64,000 bases of DNA, taken from assembly GCA_030430565.1 (NCBI GenBank), contig JAUIKS010000005.1:372001-436000 (forward strand). The letters run 5' to 3'. Position numbers and translations under genes: made by a program. Position 1 is the stretch's first letter. Each line of letters starts with the position of its first letter. This DNA comes from Polyangia bacterium. Its GTDB lineage: Bacteria; Myxococcota_A; Polyangia; Nannocystales; Nannocystaceae. The notes below the pieces were generated by a model. The model made no database searches. It saw nothing but the letters and a program-made list of their open reading frames with translations, and was not told the DNA's origin. Shown one piece after another: positions 26,140 to 36,133 of the stretch.

Positions 26140-28155
26140 GTGGCTCGAGATCGTAGGCGGCGCTCGTGGCCGCGCGCGTCGCTCGTGACGCTCGCGCTGC
26201 CGCTCGCGCTGACGTCCTGCTTCAAGGACCCGGGCGGGGACTCGCGCACGACCGGCGACACGACCGGGCCCGAGACCATCGCGACGGGCGAGACCACCTC
26301 GATCCCCGACCTCCCCGTCGACGAGACGAGCGAGACGGGCGAGACGACCGGCTGCGAGACCGAGGGCTGCGGCACCACCGGGGCGACCGGCTGCGTGGCG
26401 AGCCCGCCCGACGACGGCTGCGTCGTGCCCGACACCCACGCGACCGTGCAGGAGGCGCTCGACGATGTCAGCTGCGCGGAGGTCTACCTGCGCCCCGGCG
26501 TCTACAAGGGCGCGCTGACGATCACGCGCGACGTGGTCCTCGGGACCGACTGCGAAGAGGCGGTGGTGCTCGACGGCGACGGCGAGGGCGCGACGATCAC
26601 CATCACCGGCGGGCACACGGTCTTGAGCCGGCTCATCATCACGGGCGGCCGCGGCGTCGACGGCGGCGGGATCCACAACGAAGGGTCCCTCGATCTCGTC
26701 GAGTGCTCGGTGCAGACCAACGAGGCCGCGCGCGGCGGCGGGATCTTCAGCGTCGGCCCGCTGCTCGTGCTGCAAGGCAGCGTGATCCTCGACAACCTCG
26801 TCACGCTCGAGGCGGCTCAGCAGGGCCCCGACGACAACCGCGTCGAGGGCGGCGGCGTCTACGTGAGCGGCGGCGACGTGGCGCTCTCCAACGGCACGAT
26901 CATCGCGTCGAACCGCGTCGACCTCACCGCGCCCTTCGCGAGCGGACGAGGCGGCGGGCTGCGGGCGCACGACTCGATCGTGACCATCACCGACGACAGC
27001 GCCCTGCGCGACAACGTGGTCGAGATCGACAGCATGGACGGGGCGTCGTCGAGCCGCGGCGGCGGCGTGTTCGTCTCGGGCGCGAGCGAGCTGTTGATCG
27101 ATGGCGTCACGATCCGCAACAACCACGTGATCGCCCACGGCTTCTCGGGCTCGATCGAGGCCTCGGGTGGCGGCGCCGCGATGGTGGGCGGACAGCTCAC
27201 GCTGCTCGCCGCCTCAGTGCGCAACAACGAGGCCTCGGCGGACACCGCGGAGACCTTGCCGGAGGTGATGGCCACCGCCCGCGGCGGCGGGCTGTTCATC
27301 GAGCTGCGGGACGGAGACGATCCGCTGCTCGAGCGCGCGCGCGTGCTCGAGTCGACGATCTCGACCAACACGGCGGTGCTCGTCGGTCGCGGGACCGCCC
27401 GCGGCGGCGGCGTCGACGTCGCCGGGCCCGACAACAGCTCGCTGGGCACGGTCACGCTCGAGCGCAGCACGATCAACGGTAACTGGGCGAGCGCCGACGA
27501 GTCGCGCGCCCGCGGGGGCGGGCTGTCCGTGACCCTGAACGCCGAGGCCGCGACCTTCGCCGTAGCGATTCGCCAGAGCACCTTCGCCAACAACAACGCC
27601 AAGCTCACCGGCGACGGGGAGCTCGCGGTCGGCGGAGCCATCTACGCGACGACCCTGACGGCGACGGGCAAGCTCGCGCTTCAGCTCAGCGGCGCGACGA
27701 TCTCCGCGAACACGGCCGACGGCGACGTCGGCAACCTCGGGATCGCGGGTGGTCTGGCCTATGAGACAGATGTTTTAAACCCCGTGGAGATCGTGCTGCG
27801 TAACTCGATCCTCGCCGACAACGCGGCCGACGGCGGGAACCCCGACTGCCTGACGCAGGCGGAGGCCGGGCTGCAGTCCGCGGGCTTCAACCTGATCGGC
27901 GCGCTCGAGGACTGCGCGCTCGACAACATGCAGGAGAGCGACGTCATCGGCGTCCCCGCCGGCCTGATCCCGCTCGCGGACAACGGCGGCCCGACCCAGA
28001 CCATGGCGATCAGCGTCGCCAGCCCGGCGCTCGAGGGCGGCGACCCCATGGGCTGCGCCGATGAGCTCGCGAACATCTTCGACGCCGACCAGCGCGGGTC
28101 CCCGCGGGTCAGCGGCGAGCGCTGTGACATCGGCGCCTACGAGCTGCAGCAGTGA
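26140..28155 (+). CDS. Surface lipoprotein with right-handed beta-helix, choice-of-anchor-Q-like end
   Basis: 671 residues from GTG at 26140. The signal peptide ends at a good lipobox (LALPLALTSC), followed by a Thr/Glu/Gly-rich linker with TTG repeats and then a long parallel beta-helix made of turns with GGG motifs (GGGIHNEGSLDLVECSVQTN, GGGVFVSGASELLIDG, RGGGLFIEL). The C-terminus has DNGGPTQTMAI and CDIGAYELQQ, as in proteins annotated with a choice-of-anchor Q domain. Such helices are found in pectate-lyase-like and adhesive proteins; no catalytic residues are recognised. Confidence 0.85.
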   Translation: MARDRRRRSWPRASLVTLALPLALTSCFKDPGGDSRTTGDTTGPETIATGETTSIPDLPVDETSETGETTGCETEGCGTTGATGCVASPPDDGCVVPDTHATVQEALDDVSCAEVYLRPGVYKGALTITRDVVLGTDCEEAVVLDGDGEGATITITGGHTVLSRLIITGGRGVDGGGIHNEGSLDLVECSVQTNEAARGGGIFSVGPLLVLQGSVILDNLVTLEAAQQGPDDNRVEGGGVYVSGGDVALSNGTIIASNRVDLTAPFASGRGGGLRAHDSIVTITDDSALRDNVVEIDSMDGASSSRGGGVFVSGASELLIDGVTIRNNHVIAHGFSGSIEASGGGAAMVGGQLTLLAASVRNNEASADTAETLPEVMATARGGGLFIELRDGDDPLLERARVLESTISTNTAVLVGRGTARGGGVDVAGPDNSSLGTVTLERSTINGNWASADESRARGGGLSVTLNAEAATFAVAIRQSTFANNNAKLTGDGELAVGGAIYATTLTATGKLALQLSGATISANTADGDVGNLGIAGGLAYETDVLNPVEIVLRNSILADNAADGGNPDCLTQAEAGLQSAGFNLIGALEDCALDNMQESDVIGVPAGLIPLADNGGPTQTMAISVASPALEGGDPMGCADELANIFDADQRGSPRVSGERCDIGAYELQQ

Positions 28156-28173
28156 CTCGCGGCGCCGAAACAC

Positions 28174-28189
28174 ATGTCTTTAAAGGCAT
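28174..28189. promoter_or_regulatory. Palindrome of the ATGTCY family between convergent genes
   Basis: ATGTCTTTAAAGGCAT, one mismatch from a perfect palindrome. It lies between the stop of the beta-helix gene and the stop of hemF, so here it is not in a promoter position. Confidence 0.4.
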
Positions 28190-29178
28190 CACGCCCGCGC
28201 GCGCGGCTCGGGCGGCGGCGGCCTGCGCAGCTCGGCGAGCAGCGCGGCCTCGGGGCTCCCCGGGCTCGGCTCCACCGAGTAGCCCCACTGCGCGCGCGGG
28301 GGGAGCGAGACCAGCAGGGACTCGGTGCGCCCGCCCGAGCGCAGGCCGAACACGGTGCCGCGGTCGTAGAGCAGGTTGAACTCGACGTAGCGGCCGCGGC
28401 GGACCTCCTGCCAGCGGCGCTGCGCGGGGGTGTAGGGCGTGTCCATGCGGCGCCGCAGGATCGGCTCGTAGGCGCTCAAGAACCGTCGGCCGCCGTCCTC
28501 GATGAACGCGAGCAGCTGCTCGTCGTGTCCCTCGCGCGCCGGGTTGACGTGGAGGTAGTCGAAGAAGATCCCGCCGACGCCCCGACGCTCCCCGCGGTGC
28601 GACAGATAAAAGTATCGGTCGCACCAGTCGCGGAATTTCGCGTGGCCGCCGAGCTCGTCGACCGCGGCGTGATCGCGGCACAGCTGCTCCCACACGCGGT
28701 GAAAGTGGCGCTTGTCCTCTCGGTAGAGGTAGTGCGGCGTCATGTCGGCGCCGCCGCCGAACCATCGGCGCTCGCCCTGCTCGACGTAGCGGAAGTTGGC
28801 GTGAACCGTCGGCGCGTGGGGGTTTTTGGGGTGCAGCTCGATCGACACGCCGGTCGCGAAGAAGCGCGAGCCGGTGCCGGGCAGGCGCGCGGCCATCTCC
28901 GCAGGCAGCTCGCCGAACACCACCGAGGTGTTGACGCCGCCCTTCTCGATCACCGCGCCGCCCTCGAGCACGCGCGACAGCCCGCCGCCGCGCGAGTGAT
29001 CGTTGCTGCCGTTGTCACCGCGTCGCCACGGGTCGTCGATGAAGCCCTCGTAGCGACCCTTCTCCGCCTCGAGGGTCTCGAGCCCGTTACAGATCGCGGT
29101 CTGGATGGCGCGCACGACCTGGGCCGCGCGCGCCTGAAAGGGAGTCAGCTGGTCCGTCGGGACGCCGTACTGCTGCAT
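28189..29178 (-). CDS. hemF: Oxygen-dependent coproporphyrinogen III oxidase
   Basis: 329 residues. It converts coproporphyrinogen III to protoporphyrinogen IX using oxygen, later in the same pathway as hemL. Family blocks are clear: GGVNTSVVFGELP, ATGVSIELHPKNPHAPTVHA, RRWFGGGADMTPHYLY, GVGGIFFDYL and GRYVEFNLLYDRGTVFGL. The start is ATG at 29178, matching the conserved N-terminal region. An oxygen-dependent enzyme suggests aerobic growth. Confidence 0.96.
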   Translation of the reverse strand: MQQYGVPTDQLTPFQARAAQVVRAIQTAICNGLETLEAEKGRYEGFIDDPWRRGDNGSNDHSRGGGLSRVLEGGAVIEKGGVNTSVVFGELPAEMAARLPGTGSRFFATGVSIELHPKNPHAPTVHANFRYVEQGERRWFGGGADMTPHYLYREDKRHFHRVWEQLCRDHAAVDELGGHAKFRDWCDRYFYLSHRGERRGVGGIFFDYLHVNPAREGHDEQLLAFIEDGGRRFLSAYEPILRRRMDTPYTPAQRRWQEVRRGRYVEFNLLYDRGTVFGLRSGGRTESLLVSLPPRAQWGYSVEPSPGSPEAALLAELRRPPPPEPRARA

Positions 29179-29214
29179 GCGCGGGAGTGTACAGGCGCGG
29201 ACCCGCTCGTGGGC

Positions 29215-29220
29215 TACACT
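29215..29220 (+). promoter_or_regulatory. -10 box close to a GTG start
   Basis: TACACT, six bases before GTG at 29227; the spacing would give a leaderless message. Confidence 0.4.
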
Positions 29221-29226
29221 TCGCCC

Positions 29227-29733
29227 GTGATCGGCACCGCGATCCTCGGCGACGCCATCGTCGTCGCAAGCGGCCTCTTCCTCGAGATCCTCGAGATCCT
29301 CGAGGTCCCGGAGGTCACGACCGGCGCCGCCCTGCCGCTGTCCGCCGAGCGCCTGCGCGACGCGATCATGGGGCTCGGCGGTATCGCGGGCTTCTTGCTG
29401 CTGCCCATGCTCGGCGCCTGGCTGGGTCTCTTGCTGCGCTTCCTCGAGGGGGATCGCGGGAGCATCGGGCCGCGCCGCGGCGGCTTCTCGACCCTGACCT
29501 TCGCGCGCGCGCTGCTGCTGACGGTCGTGTTCGTGTTCGTGCTGTTCAATTGGCAGCGCGCCGCCGGTGAGCTGCGCGAGGTGCAGCTCGAGGCGACGGT
29601 CATCGGGCCCACCTTGACCGGCGCGCTCGTCGGCCTCGCGCTGTGGGCGACCTACGCGCTCGCTATTCGAGTTCTGCGAACCGACTATCACCGCGTGCGG
29701 CTCGGCGGGCGACGGCTCGGCGGGCTGCGTTGA
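29227..29733 (+). CDS. Small membrane protein, function unknown
   Basis: 168 residues from GTG at 29227, family not recognised. It has an N-terminal hydrophobic stretch (TAILGDAIVVASGLFLEI), followed by three clear membrane helices (IMGLGGIAGFLLLPMLGAWL, ARALLLTVVFVFVLFNW, VIGPTLTGALVGLALWATYA) and a basic tail. It sits divergent to hemF with only 48 bases between start codons, so the two promoters overlap. Confidence 0.65.
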   Translation: MIGTAILGDAIVVASGLFLEILEILEVPEVTTGAALPLSAERLRDAIMGLGGIAGFLLLPMLGAWLGLLLRFLEGDRGSIGPRRGGFSTLTFARALLLTVVFVFVLFNWQRAAGELREVQLEATVIGPTLTGALVGLALWATYALAIRVLRTDYHRVRLGGRRLGGLR

Positions 29734-29799
29734 GCCGCGTTGATTTGCGTCGAGCCGCGTCGAGCTGCATCGAGTCGAGCTGCTGCGCGTTCGGAGCTC

Positions 29800-30972
29800 T
29801 CACCGCGTGTGCAGCGACGCGGGCCAGCGCGCGCGCACGAGGTGAAAGCCGGGGACCTCCACGGGCGCGTCGAGCTCGGCGCCGCTGCGGCGCAGCGCCT
29901 TGCGCAAAGAACCTGACCGATTGACCACAAACCACGCGGGCGCGCCCGGGCGGAGGAAGCTCGCCGGCGCCGTCACGAGGCGGGCGAACAGCTCGCTCGG
30001 CGCGTGCGTCGGCGGGTTCACCACGGCCAAATCACAACCCGCGGTGAGGAAGCCCGGCGGCACCTCTTCGAGCTGCGTCGCCGGCGGCGTCATCGTCAAG
30101 ATGTCGCGGTGCAGGACCCGGACGCGCTCCGACAGTCCGGCGCGCACCGCGTTGACCCGCGCGAGCGCGGCCGCCAGCGCGTTGGTCTCGACGGCCAGCA
30201 CCGAGGCAGCTGGCCAGCGCCGCGCGGCCCAGATGCTGAGCGGGCCCACGCCGCAGCCGATGTCGAGGACGCGGCTCGGCGCGGGTCCTCCGTTCGTCCC
30301 GTTCTCCGTCAGGTGTCGAAGCAGCGCGGCGGTGCCGAGGTCGAGGTGCTTGCGAGAAAACACACCCGGGACGCCGAGGAGCTCGAGCTCGCCCAACAAA
30401 GGGTCGCTCCATGCGTAGCGACGTTCACAGGCCGCCCGCGCCAGCTGCAGATCGACCCCCGCCACGTTCTCCGAGATGTGCAGGTGGTAGCCGTGGTCAC
30501 GGGCGGCGACGCGGACGTTGCCGAGGAGCGCGGCCATCGAGCGTTTAAGTGATGCGCCCCCACGGGCCTTGCGTACCGCGCACAGCAGCCGCCCTCCGGG
30601 CTCCAGGTGCATGGCCGCGAGCGCCAGGCACTGCTCGCTGAAGTCTTTTCCCAGGTGCGCGCGGGGCCAGACCAGCGCGAGTGGCCAGCGCCGGCCGAGC
30701 GGGAGCGCTGGGTCGACGGCGTCCGTGTCCGGCGGCGCGGAGGCAGCGCGAAGATCCGCCGGCAGCTGGGCTGGGATGCAGCGCTCACCGTTTTCGGGGC
30801 GCTCGCGGACATCGAGCACGAGCCGCGTCGCGTTCGGCCCTGCGCCGGGGAGGGGTCCGCAGTGCACCAGCAACGCGGGCCGCGCGGGGTCGATCGCGCG
30901 GGCGAGCATCGCTACGCCGGGATCTCGAGGGTTGAAGCCGTCGACGAGCGGGGTGTCTTGCGTGGCGTTCAC
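29800..30972 (-). CDS. RsmC/RlmG-like class I methyltransferase
   Basis: About 390 residues from a GTG at 30972; a TTG at 31047 would give 415. The layout is two-domain as in the 16S/23S rRNA guanine-N2 methyltransferases: an N-terminal degenerate domain with VLDVRERPENGE and LALVWPRAHLG, then a catalytic domain with the SAM motif RVLDIGCGVGPLSIWAA, an acidic loop AVETNALAAALARVN, and the active-site motif AVVNPPTHAP (NPPxH in the family). The target nucleotide is not determinable. Confidence 0.8.
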   Translation of the reverse strand: MNATQDTPLVDGFNPRDPGVAMLARAIDPARPALLVHCGPLPGAGPNATRLVLDVRERPENGERCIPAQLPADLRAASAPPDTDAVDPALPLGRRWPLALVWPRAHLGKDFSEQCLALAAMHLEPGGRLLCAVRKARGGASLKRSMAALLGNVRVAARDHGYHLHISENVAGVDLQLARAACERRYAWSDPLLGELELLGVPGVFSRKHLDLGTAALLRHLTENGTNGGPAPSRVLDIGCGVGPLSIWAARRWPAASVLAVETNALAAALARVNAVRAGLSERVRVLHRDILTMTPPATQLEEVPPGFLTAGCDLAVVNPPTHAPSELFARLVTAPASFLRPGAPAWFVVNRSGSLRKALRRSGAELDAPVEVPGFHLVRARWPASLHTR

Positions 30973-31373
30973 CGGAAATCTCGGCGTGCGCGGCGGCGTG
31001 CGCGCAAATGCCCCCAGGGCAATAGCGTCGGCGCCGCGGGATTTCAAGTGGACCGGGGACGCGCGCTCGTGTTAAATCCCGAACGATCTCGTGGCCTCCA
31101 ACCTCGCTGGTTCGGCGGTCGCGCAGGTCAGCGAATCGATCGTTCTGCGGTAGCTCCCAGTCGTCGTGGCCCCGTTCGCCGCCGCGCCTGCTGGAGCATC
31201 CAAGCCCACGCTACGCGCGCCACATTCAGGCATTCAGCGAACCGTTTGGCCGATCGCCAGCGGTCGCGGCGGAGCCCGACCCGCTTCGGTCCTGTCCGGT
31301 CTTCCTCGACTCCTCGTGGTCTTCGGCCACCGCTAGCCCGCCTCCTCAGCCCCAGCCAACACGGGACTCATCT
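30973..31373. other. Divergent intergenic region
   Basis: Between the methyltransferase and the SNF2 helicase gene. The left 75 bases may be coding if the methyltransferase starts at TTG 31047. The rest is mixed-composition DNA with no convincing ORF, repeat or clear promoter. Confidence 0.4.
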
Positions 31374-34300
31374 GTGTCGAAACTCGAAGCACTCCTCCCC
31401 ACGTTCGAGCCCGAGGTGCTCTCGCGCCTCGTCAGTACAAAAGCCTACGCCGCGGGTACCGAGCTATTCGAAAATCGACGCGTCTCCGATCTCGTGTTTG
31501 ACGGCGGCACGCTGCGCGGGCGCGTCAAGGGCTCCAAGCCCGTGCCGCACACGACGACGCTGAAGCTCAAGCCGAGCCTCGGCGAGACCAAGCTCGTCGG
31601 TCACTGCACGTGCCCGACCTACTCCGACGGCTGGGAGAAGATCTGTCACCACGCCGTCGCGCTCGCGCTGACGATGCGCCATCAGTACCAGCAGGGCGAC
31701 GACATCACGATGACCCAGAACCCGTGGGTCGCGGGTCTCAGCGATGTCGGGCGCGGGCGTCGGTACCAGATCCAGCTCCGTCGCGGGCGCTGGCAGGTGC
31801 ACACCTTCCAGGGCGGCGCGTCGCCGACCAAGGGCGGTCGCCGCCGGCGCAGCCTCGGCGAGACGATGTCGCCGGCCGACCATCAGATCGAGCGCTACAT
31901 CGAGCAGGCGGTCGACGAGACCGACGATGAGGTGCCGATCCTCGACGACGCCGCGCTCGCGGGTCTGCTGTACTTCGGGCGCTACTCGAGCGTCAGCCTC
32001 AAGGGCACCGGCAAGCTCAGCTTCGAGTCCGAGCCCCTCGTGCTGCGCGTCCAGGCCGAGCCGCGGGCGACGGACGCGGGCGTCGACCTCCACGCCTTCC
32101 TCGAGCAGCCCGGCACCGAGCGCGTCTTCGAGGTCGACCAAGGGCGCTTGATCATCGGCTCGCCGACGTGGTTCTTGGTCCCCGAGAGCGGCCAGCTGTT
32201 CACGATCCCCGACACCCCGCCGTGGGTGCTCGAGGCGATCGCGAAGCAGCCTCGCATCGTCATGGACAGCCGCGTCGGCCCCGAGCAGATGGACTCGCTC
32301 TCCGACAGCCTGCAGACCGTGGGCGTGCCCCAGGGCGACCTGTTCGCGCTCGCCTCGGACTCGCGCGAGGTCTCGCAGATCGTCGCCAACATCGAGGGCG
32401 ACGCGACGCGCATCAAGGTCCGGCTCGCGGCCCGCTACGACAACGTAGCGATCGAGATCAAGGGCAGCGACCCCGACACGCCGCGCTTCACCGCCGCGCT
32501 CGACGACCAGACCATCTCGTTCTACCGCGACCTCGAGGCCGAGGGCGCGGCGCGTAAGCTGCTCAAGAACCAGGGCGTGCGCTGGTCCGACATGGACGAG
32601 GCCTTCATCGCCCAGTACGACGCCGCGATCGAGTTCATGATCGTCGGCATCCCGCTGCTCCCCGAGGCCTGGGAGAAGCGGATCCCGAACCTGCCCAAGA
32701 TCCGCAGCAAGTCGCCCAAGCCGCGGCTCTCGATCTCCGGCGGGCGCGGCTCGGTGCTCGACATCGAGGCGAGCGTGCGCGTCGACGGCGAGGACGGCCT
32801 CATCAGCTTCCGCGATCTGCTGCGTTGGCTGCACGACGGCCGCCGCTGGGTCACCTTGGCCGACGGCTCCGTCGCCAAGCTCGACCCGCAGATCCTCCAG
32901 CCGATCGCCGAGGCGGCCGGCGCGATCGACTTCGACAAGCAGGGCCACGCCGAGCTGACGACGCTCGAGCTCGGGACCTTGGCGCGCCTGCTCAACGCGG
33001 TCCCGACCGCGCAGGTCGCCAAAGAGGTCAAGAAGCTCATGAGCAACATGACCGGCAAGCGCAGCAGTCGGGGCCCGCGCAAGGCCAAGGCGCTGCAGGC
33101 CAAGCTGCGCCCCTATCAGCGCTCTGGCTTCGCCTGGCTCTGGCAGCTGCACACCAACGGCATGACCGGGATCTTGGCCGACGACATGGGCCTCGGTAAG
33201 ACCGTGCAGGCGCTCGCGCTCCTGGCCAAGGCCAAGGAGGATGAGGGCCCGATGCCCTCGCTGATCGTCTGCCCGACCTCCGTGCTCTCGGTCTGGCGCC
33301 AGGAGGTTCGCAAGTGGGCGCCCAGCCTCTCGGTGCTGATGTGGCACGGCGCCGACCGCAGCGAGAACCGGCGCCGGCTCAAGAAGAGCGACATCATCGT
33401 CACCAGCTACGCGCTGCTGCGCCGCGACATCGACGAGCTCGCCAAGATCAAGCTGCGCTACGCCGCGCTCGACGAGGCCCAGTACATCAAGAACTGGACG
33501 ACCAACACCGCGAAGGCGGCCAAGCTGCTCAAGGCCCAGCACCGGCTCGCGCTCACGGGTACCCCTGTCGAGAACCACCTCGTCGACCTCTGGGCGATCT
33601 TCGACTTCCTCGCGCCGGGCTTCCTCGGCAAGATCAGCGAGTTCCAGAAGACCTACGTGCGGCCGATCGAGGATGGCGATCGCAAGCAGCTCGAGGCCCT
33701 GCGCGCGCGCGTGCGGCCCTTCATCATGCGGCGTCGCAAAGAGGATGTCGCCAAGGAGCTGCCGCCGAAGACCGAGCAGACGCTCTTCTGTCGCTTCAAC
33801 AAGACCCAGCTCGGGCTCTACAACCGCATCCTCAAGGCGGCCAAGGACGAGATCATGGGCAAGATCGACACGGTCGGCATCGAGAAGTCGCAGATGACGA
33901 TCCTCGCGGCGCTGACCCGCCTGCGTCAGGTCTGCTGCCACCCCAAGCTGCTCGGTCTGCCCACGACCACCACGCTGCCTCCGTCGGCCAAGCTCGAGAT
34001 GTTCCGCGAGCTGATCGCCGACATCATCGGCGGCGGCCACAAGGTGCTCGTCTTCAGTCAGTTCGTCGAGATGCAGAAGCTCATCGGCGCGGTCCTGGAG
34101 GACCTGAAGATCGACTACCTGTGGCTGCACGGCGGGACCAAGAACCGCGAGGACCTGGTCAACACCTTCCAGTCGCCCTCGGGTCCGCCCGTGTTCCTCA
34201 TCAGCCTCCGGGCTGGCGGCAGCGGCCTCACGCTGACCGCGGCCGACACCGTGATCCACTACGACCCGTGGTGGAACCCCGCGGTCGAGGATCAGGCCAC

Positions 34301-34517
34301 CGACCGCGCCCACCGCATCGGACAGGACAAGTCCGTCAACGTGTACCGGCTCGTGTGCGAGGACACCGTCGAGCAGAAGATGGTCGAGCTCGGCGCGCGC
34401 AAGCGCGAGATCGCCGAGAGCGCGCTGGGCCGCGACACCACGACCGGCAAGAAGCTGACGATGGAGGACATCGAGAACCTGCTCTCCGCGCCCGGCGTCG
34501 GCTTCGAAGTCGGGTAG
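31374..34517 (+). CDS. SWIM zinc-finger SNF2-family helicase
   Basis: 1047 residues. The N-terminus has a SWIM zinc finger (CTCPTYSDGWEKICHH). A central domain of about 450 residues precedes the SNF2 ATPase, whose motifs are all present: I DDMGLGKT, II LDEAQ, III TGTPVEN, then MRRRKEDV, RLRQVCCHPKL, V/VI SLRAGGSGLTLTAADTVIHY and ATDRAHRIGQ. Bacterial members of this type (HepA-like/SWIM) remodel DNA- or RNA-polymerase complexes and are sometimes linked to defence or repair, but no partner genes are near. The start is GTG at 31374. Confidence 0.93.
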   Translation: MSKLEALLPTFEPEVLSRLVSTKAYAAGTELFENRRVSDLVFDGGTLRGRVKGSKPVPHTTTLKLKPSLGETKLVGHCTCPTYSDGWEKICHHAVALALTMRHQYQQGDDITMTQNPWVAGLSDVGRGRRYQIQLRRGRWQVHTFQGGASPTKGGRRRRSLGETMSPADHQIERYIEQAVDETDDEVPILDDAALAGLLYFGRYSSVSLKGTGKLSFESEPLVLRVQAEPRATDAGVDLHAFLEQPGTERVFEVDQGRLIIGSPTWFLVPESGQLFTIPDTPPWVLEAIAKQPRIVMDSRVGPEQMDSLSDSLQTVGVPQGDLFALASDSREVSQIVANIEGDATRIKVRLAARYDNVAIEIKGSDPDTPRFTAALDDQTISFYRDLEAEGAARKLLKNQGVRWSDMDEAFIAQYDAAIEFMIVGIPLLPEAWEKRIPNLPKIRSKSPKPRLSISGGRGSVLDIEASVRVDGEDGLISFRDLLRWLHDGRRWVTLADGSVAKLDPQILQPIAEAAGAIDFDKQGHAELTTLELGTLARLLNAVPTAQVAKEVKKLMSNMTGKRSSRGPRKAKALQAKLRPYQRSGFAWLWQLHTNGMTGILADDMGLGKTVQALALLAKAKEDEGPMPSLIVCPTSVLSVWRQEVRKWAPSLSVLMWHGADRSENRRRLKKSDIIVTSYALLRRDIDELAKIKLRYAALDEAQYIKNWTTNTAKAAKLLKAQHRLALTGTPVENHLVDLWAIFDFLAPGFLGKISEFQKTYVRPIEDGDRKQLEALRARVRPFIMRRRKEDVAKELPPKTEQTLFCRFNKTQLGLYNRILKAAKDEIMGKIDTVGIEKSQMTILAALTRLRQVCCHPKLLGLPTTTTLPPSAKLEMFRELIADIIGGGHKVLVFSQFVEMQKLIGAVLEDLKIDYLWLHGGTKNREDLVNTFQSPSGPPVFLISLRAGGSGLTLTAADTVIHYDPWWNPAVEDQATDRAHRIGQDKSVNVYRLVCEDTVEQKMVELGARKREIAESALGRDTTTGKKLTMEDIENLLSAPGVGFEVG

Positions 34518-34582
34518 AAGTCGCGTAGGCCGCCGCTCTCGGCGACCGCGGATGCTATGGTCCAGGGGCGCCCTGAGCCGGT

Positions 34583-36109
34583 ATGAGCCAAGATCCTGAT
34601 GTCATCGTGATCGGCGCCGGGCCCAACGGGCTCGTCGCCGCCTGCATGCTCGCGCGCGGGGGGTTACGCGTGCTCGTGCTCGAGGCCAACCCGACGCGGG
34701 CCGGCGGCGCGCTCGGCTCTGAAGAGGGCACGCTGCCCGGCTACGTGCACGACGTCGGCGCCGCGTTCTTCCCCTTCGCGCGCGCGAGCCCAGCCTTCGC
34801 CGACCTCGATCTCGAGGGCGCCGGCCTCGAGTGGCTCAACATGGAGGTCGAGAGCTGTCACCCGGCGCCGGACGGCAGCGTCGCCAGCATCAGCCGCGAC
34901 CTCGAGCGCACGGCGAGCGAGCTGTTTGGTCCCGAGCCCCGGGACGGCGACGCCTGGCGACGCCTCGCGAGCTGGCATCGGCGGGTCGAGCGAGACGTGC
35001 TCGGCTTTTTGTTACGGCCGCTCCCGACCCTCGGTCCGCTGCTGCGCCTCTTGCCCTTTAACCTGCTCCGGCTCGCGCGCATCCTGAGCTCGAGCGGGCG
35101 CGGGCTCTCGACGCGCTTGTTTCGCAGCGAGGCGGCGCGGCGCGTGCTGCCCGGGCTCGCGCTGCACGTCGACGTCGGACCCGATGATCGGTTTGGAGCT
35201 GGTCTTGGGTACATGTTGGGACTCAGCGCCTCGACCGGCGGCAACTGCGTCCCGCGCGGCGGGGCGCAGCGAGTCACCGACACGCTCGTCGAGCGCCTGC
35301 GCGCCCACGGGGGCGAGGTGCGGCTCGGCGCGCGGGTGACTCGAGTGCTCGTCGACAACGGCGGCGCGCGGGGGGTCGAGCTCGCCGGCGGCGAGCAGCT
35401 CCGCGCCGCGCGGGCCGTGTTCGCCAACACCGGCGCGCCCGCGCTGCTGCTCGACCTCGTCGCGCGCGAGCACATGCCAGGGCGGATCGTCCGGAAGATG
35501 CAGCGCTTCCCGCGGGGCTGGGGCGCCTTCAAGGTCGACTGGGCGCTCTCGGGTCCGGTCCCGTGGGCGGCCGAGGTCGCGCGGCGCTCAGCCGTCGTCC
35601 ACGCCGGCGACAGCATCGATGATCTCCAGCGCTTCACCGATCAGGTCCGCGGCGGCGCGCTCCCGGATAACCCCTACCTCGTCATCGGGCAGCAGAGCCT
35701 CGTCGACGACACCCGCGCGCCCGCGGGCGGTCACACGCTCTGGGCCTACTCCCGCGTGCCGCCGTCGCTCCCCGGTGGCTGGAGCGCGCAGGCGGAGGCC
35801 TTCGCCGATCGGGTCGACGCCCGGATCGAGAAGCTCGCGCCCGGCTTTCGCGGGCTCGTGCGCGCGCGTCGAGTTGTTACGCCACCTGATCTTCAGGACA
35901 TGAACGCGAACCTCGTCGGCGGTGACCTCGGCGGCGGCTCCAACGCCTGGCATCGCCAGCTGATCTTCCGGCCCGTGTTCCCCTACTTTCGCTACCGGAC
36001 GCCCGTGCGGCGCCTGTACCTGTGCTCGAGCTACGCCCACCCCGGCGCGGGCGTGCACGGGATGTGTGGATACAACGCAGCCCAGATCGCGCTACGCGAC
36101 CTGGGCTGA
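34583..36109 (+). CDS. FAD-dependent oxidoreductase, phytoene-desaturase-like
   Basis: 508 residues. The N-terminal Rossmann fold has VIVIGAGPNGLVAACMLARG, and the C-terminus has the FAD-contact region YLCSSYAHPGAGVHGMCGYN. Between them lies the substrate domain (STGGNCVPRGGAQRVTDTLV). The family includes carotenoid desaturases and retinol saturase-like enzymes, but no carotenoid genes are nearby, so the substrate is unknown. TATGGT at 34556-34561 could be its -10 box. Confidence 0.85.
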   Translation: MSQDPDVIVIGAGPNGLVAACMLARGGLRVLVLEANPTRAGGALGSEEGTLPGYVHDVGAAFFPFARASPAFADLDLEGAGLEWLNMEVESCHPAPDGSVASISRDLERTASELFGPEPRDGDAWRRLASWHRRVERDVLGFLLRPLPTLGPLLRLLPFNLLRLARILSSSGRGLSTRLFRSEAARRVLPGLALHVDVGPDDRFGAGLGYMLGLSASTGGNCVPRGGAQRVTDTLVERLRAHGGEVRLGARVTRVLVDNGGARGVELAGGEQLRAARAVFANTGAPALLLDLVAREHMPGRIVRKMQRFPRGWGAFKVDWALSGPVPWAAEVARRSAVVHAGDSIDDLQRFTDQVRGGALPDNPYLVIGQQSLVDDTRAPAGGHTLWAYSRVPPSLPGGWSAQAEAFADRVDARIEKLAPGFRGLVRARRVVTPPDLQDMNANLVGGDLGGGSNAWHRQLIFRPVFPYFRYRTPVRRLYLCSSYAHPGAGVHGMCGYNAAQIALRDLG

Positions 36110-36133
36110 TGAAGCCGTCGGGCGAGCTTCTTG

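Noticed and set aside
28174..28189. The palindrome between convergent genes as a terminator
   Set aside because: The stem is short and AT-rich, and there is no T-run on either side. It fits the palindrome family better.
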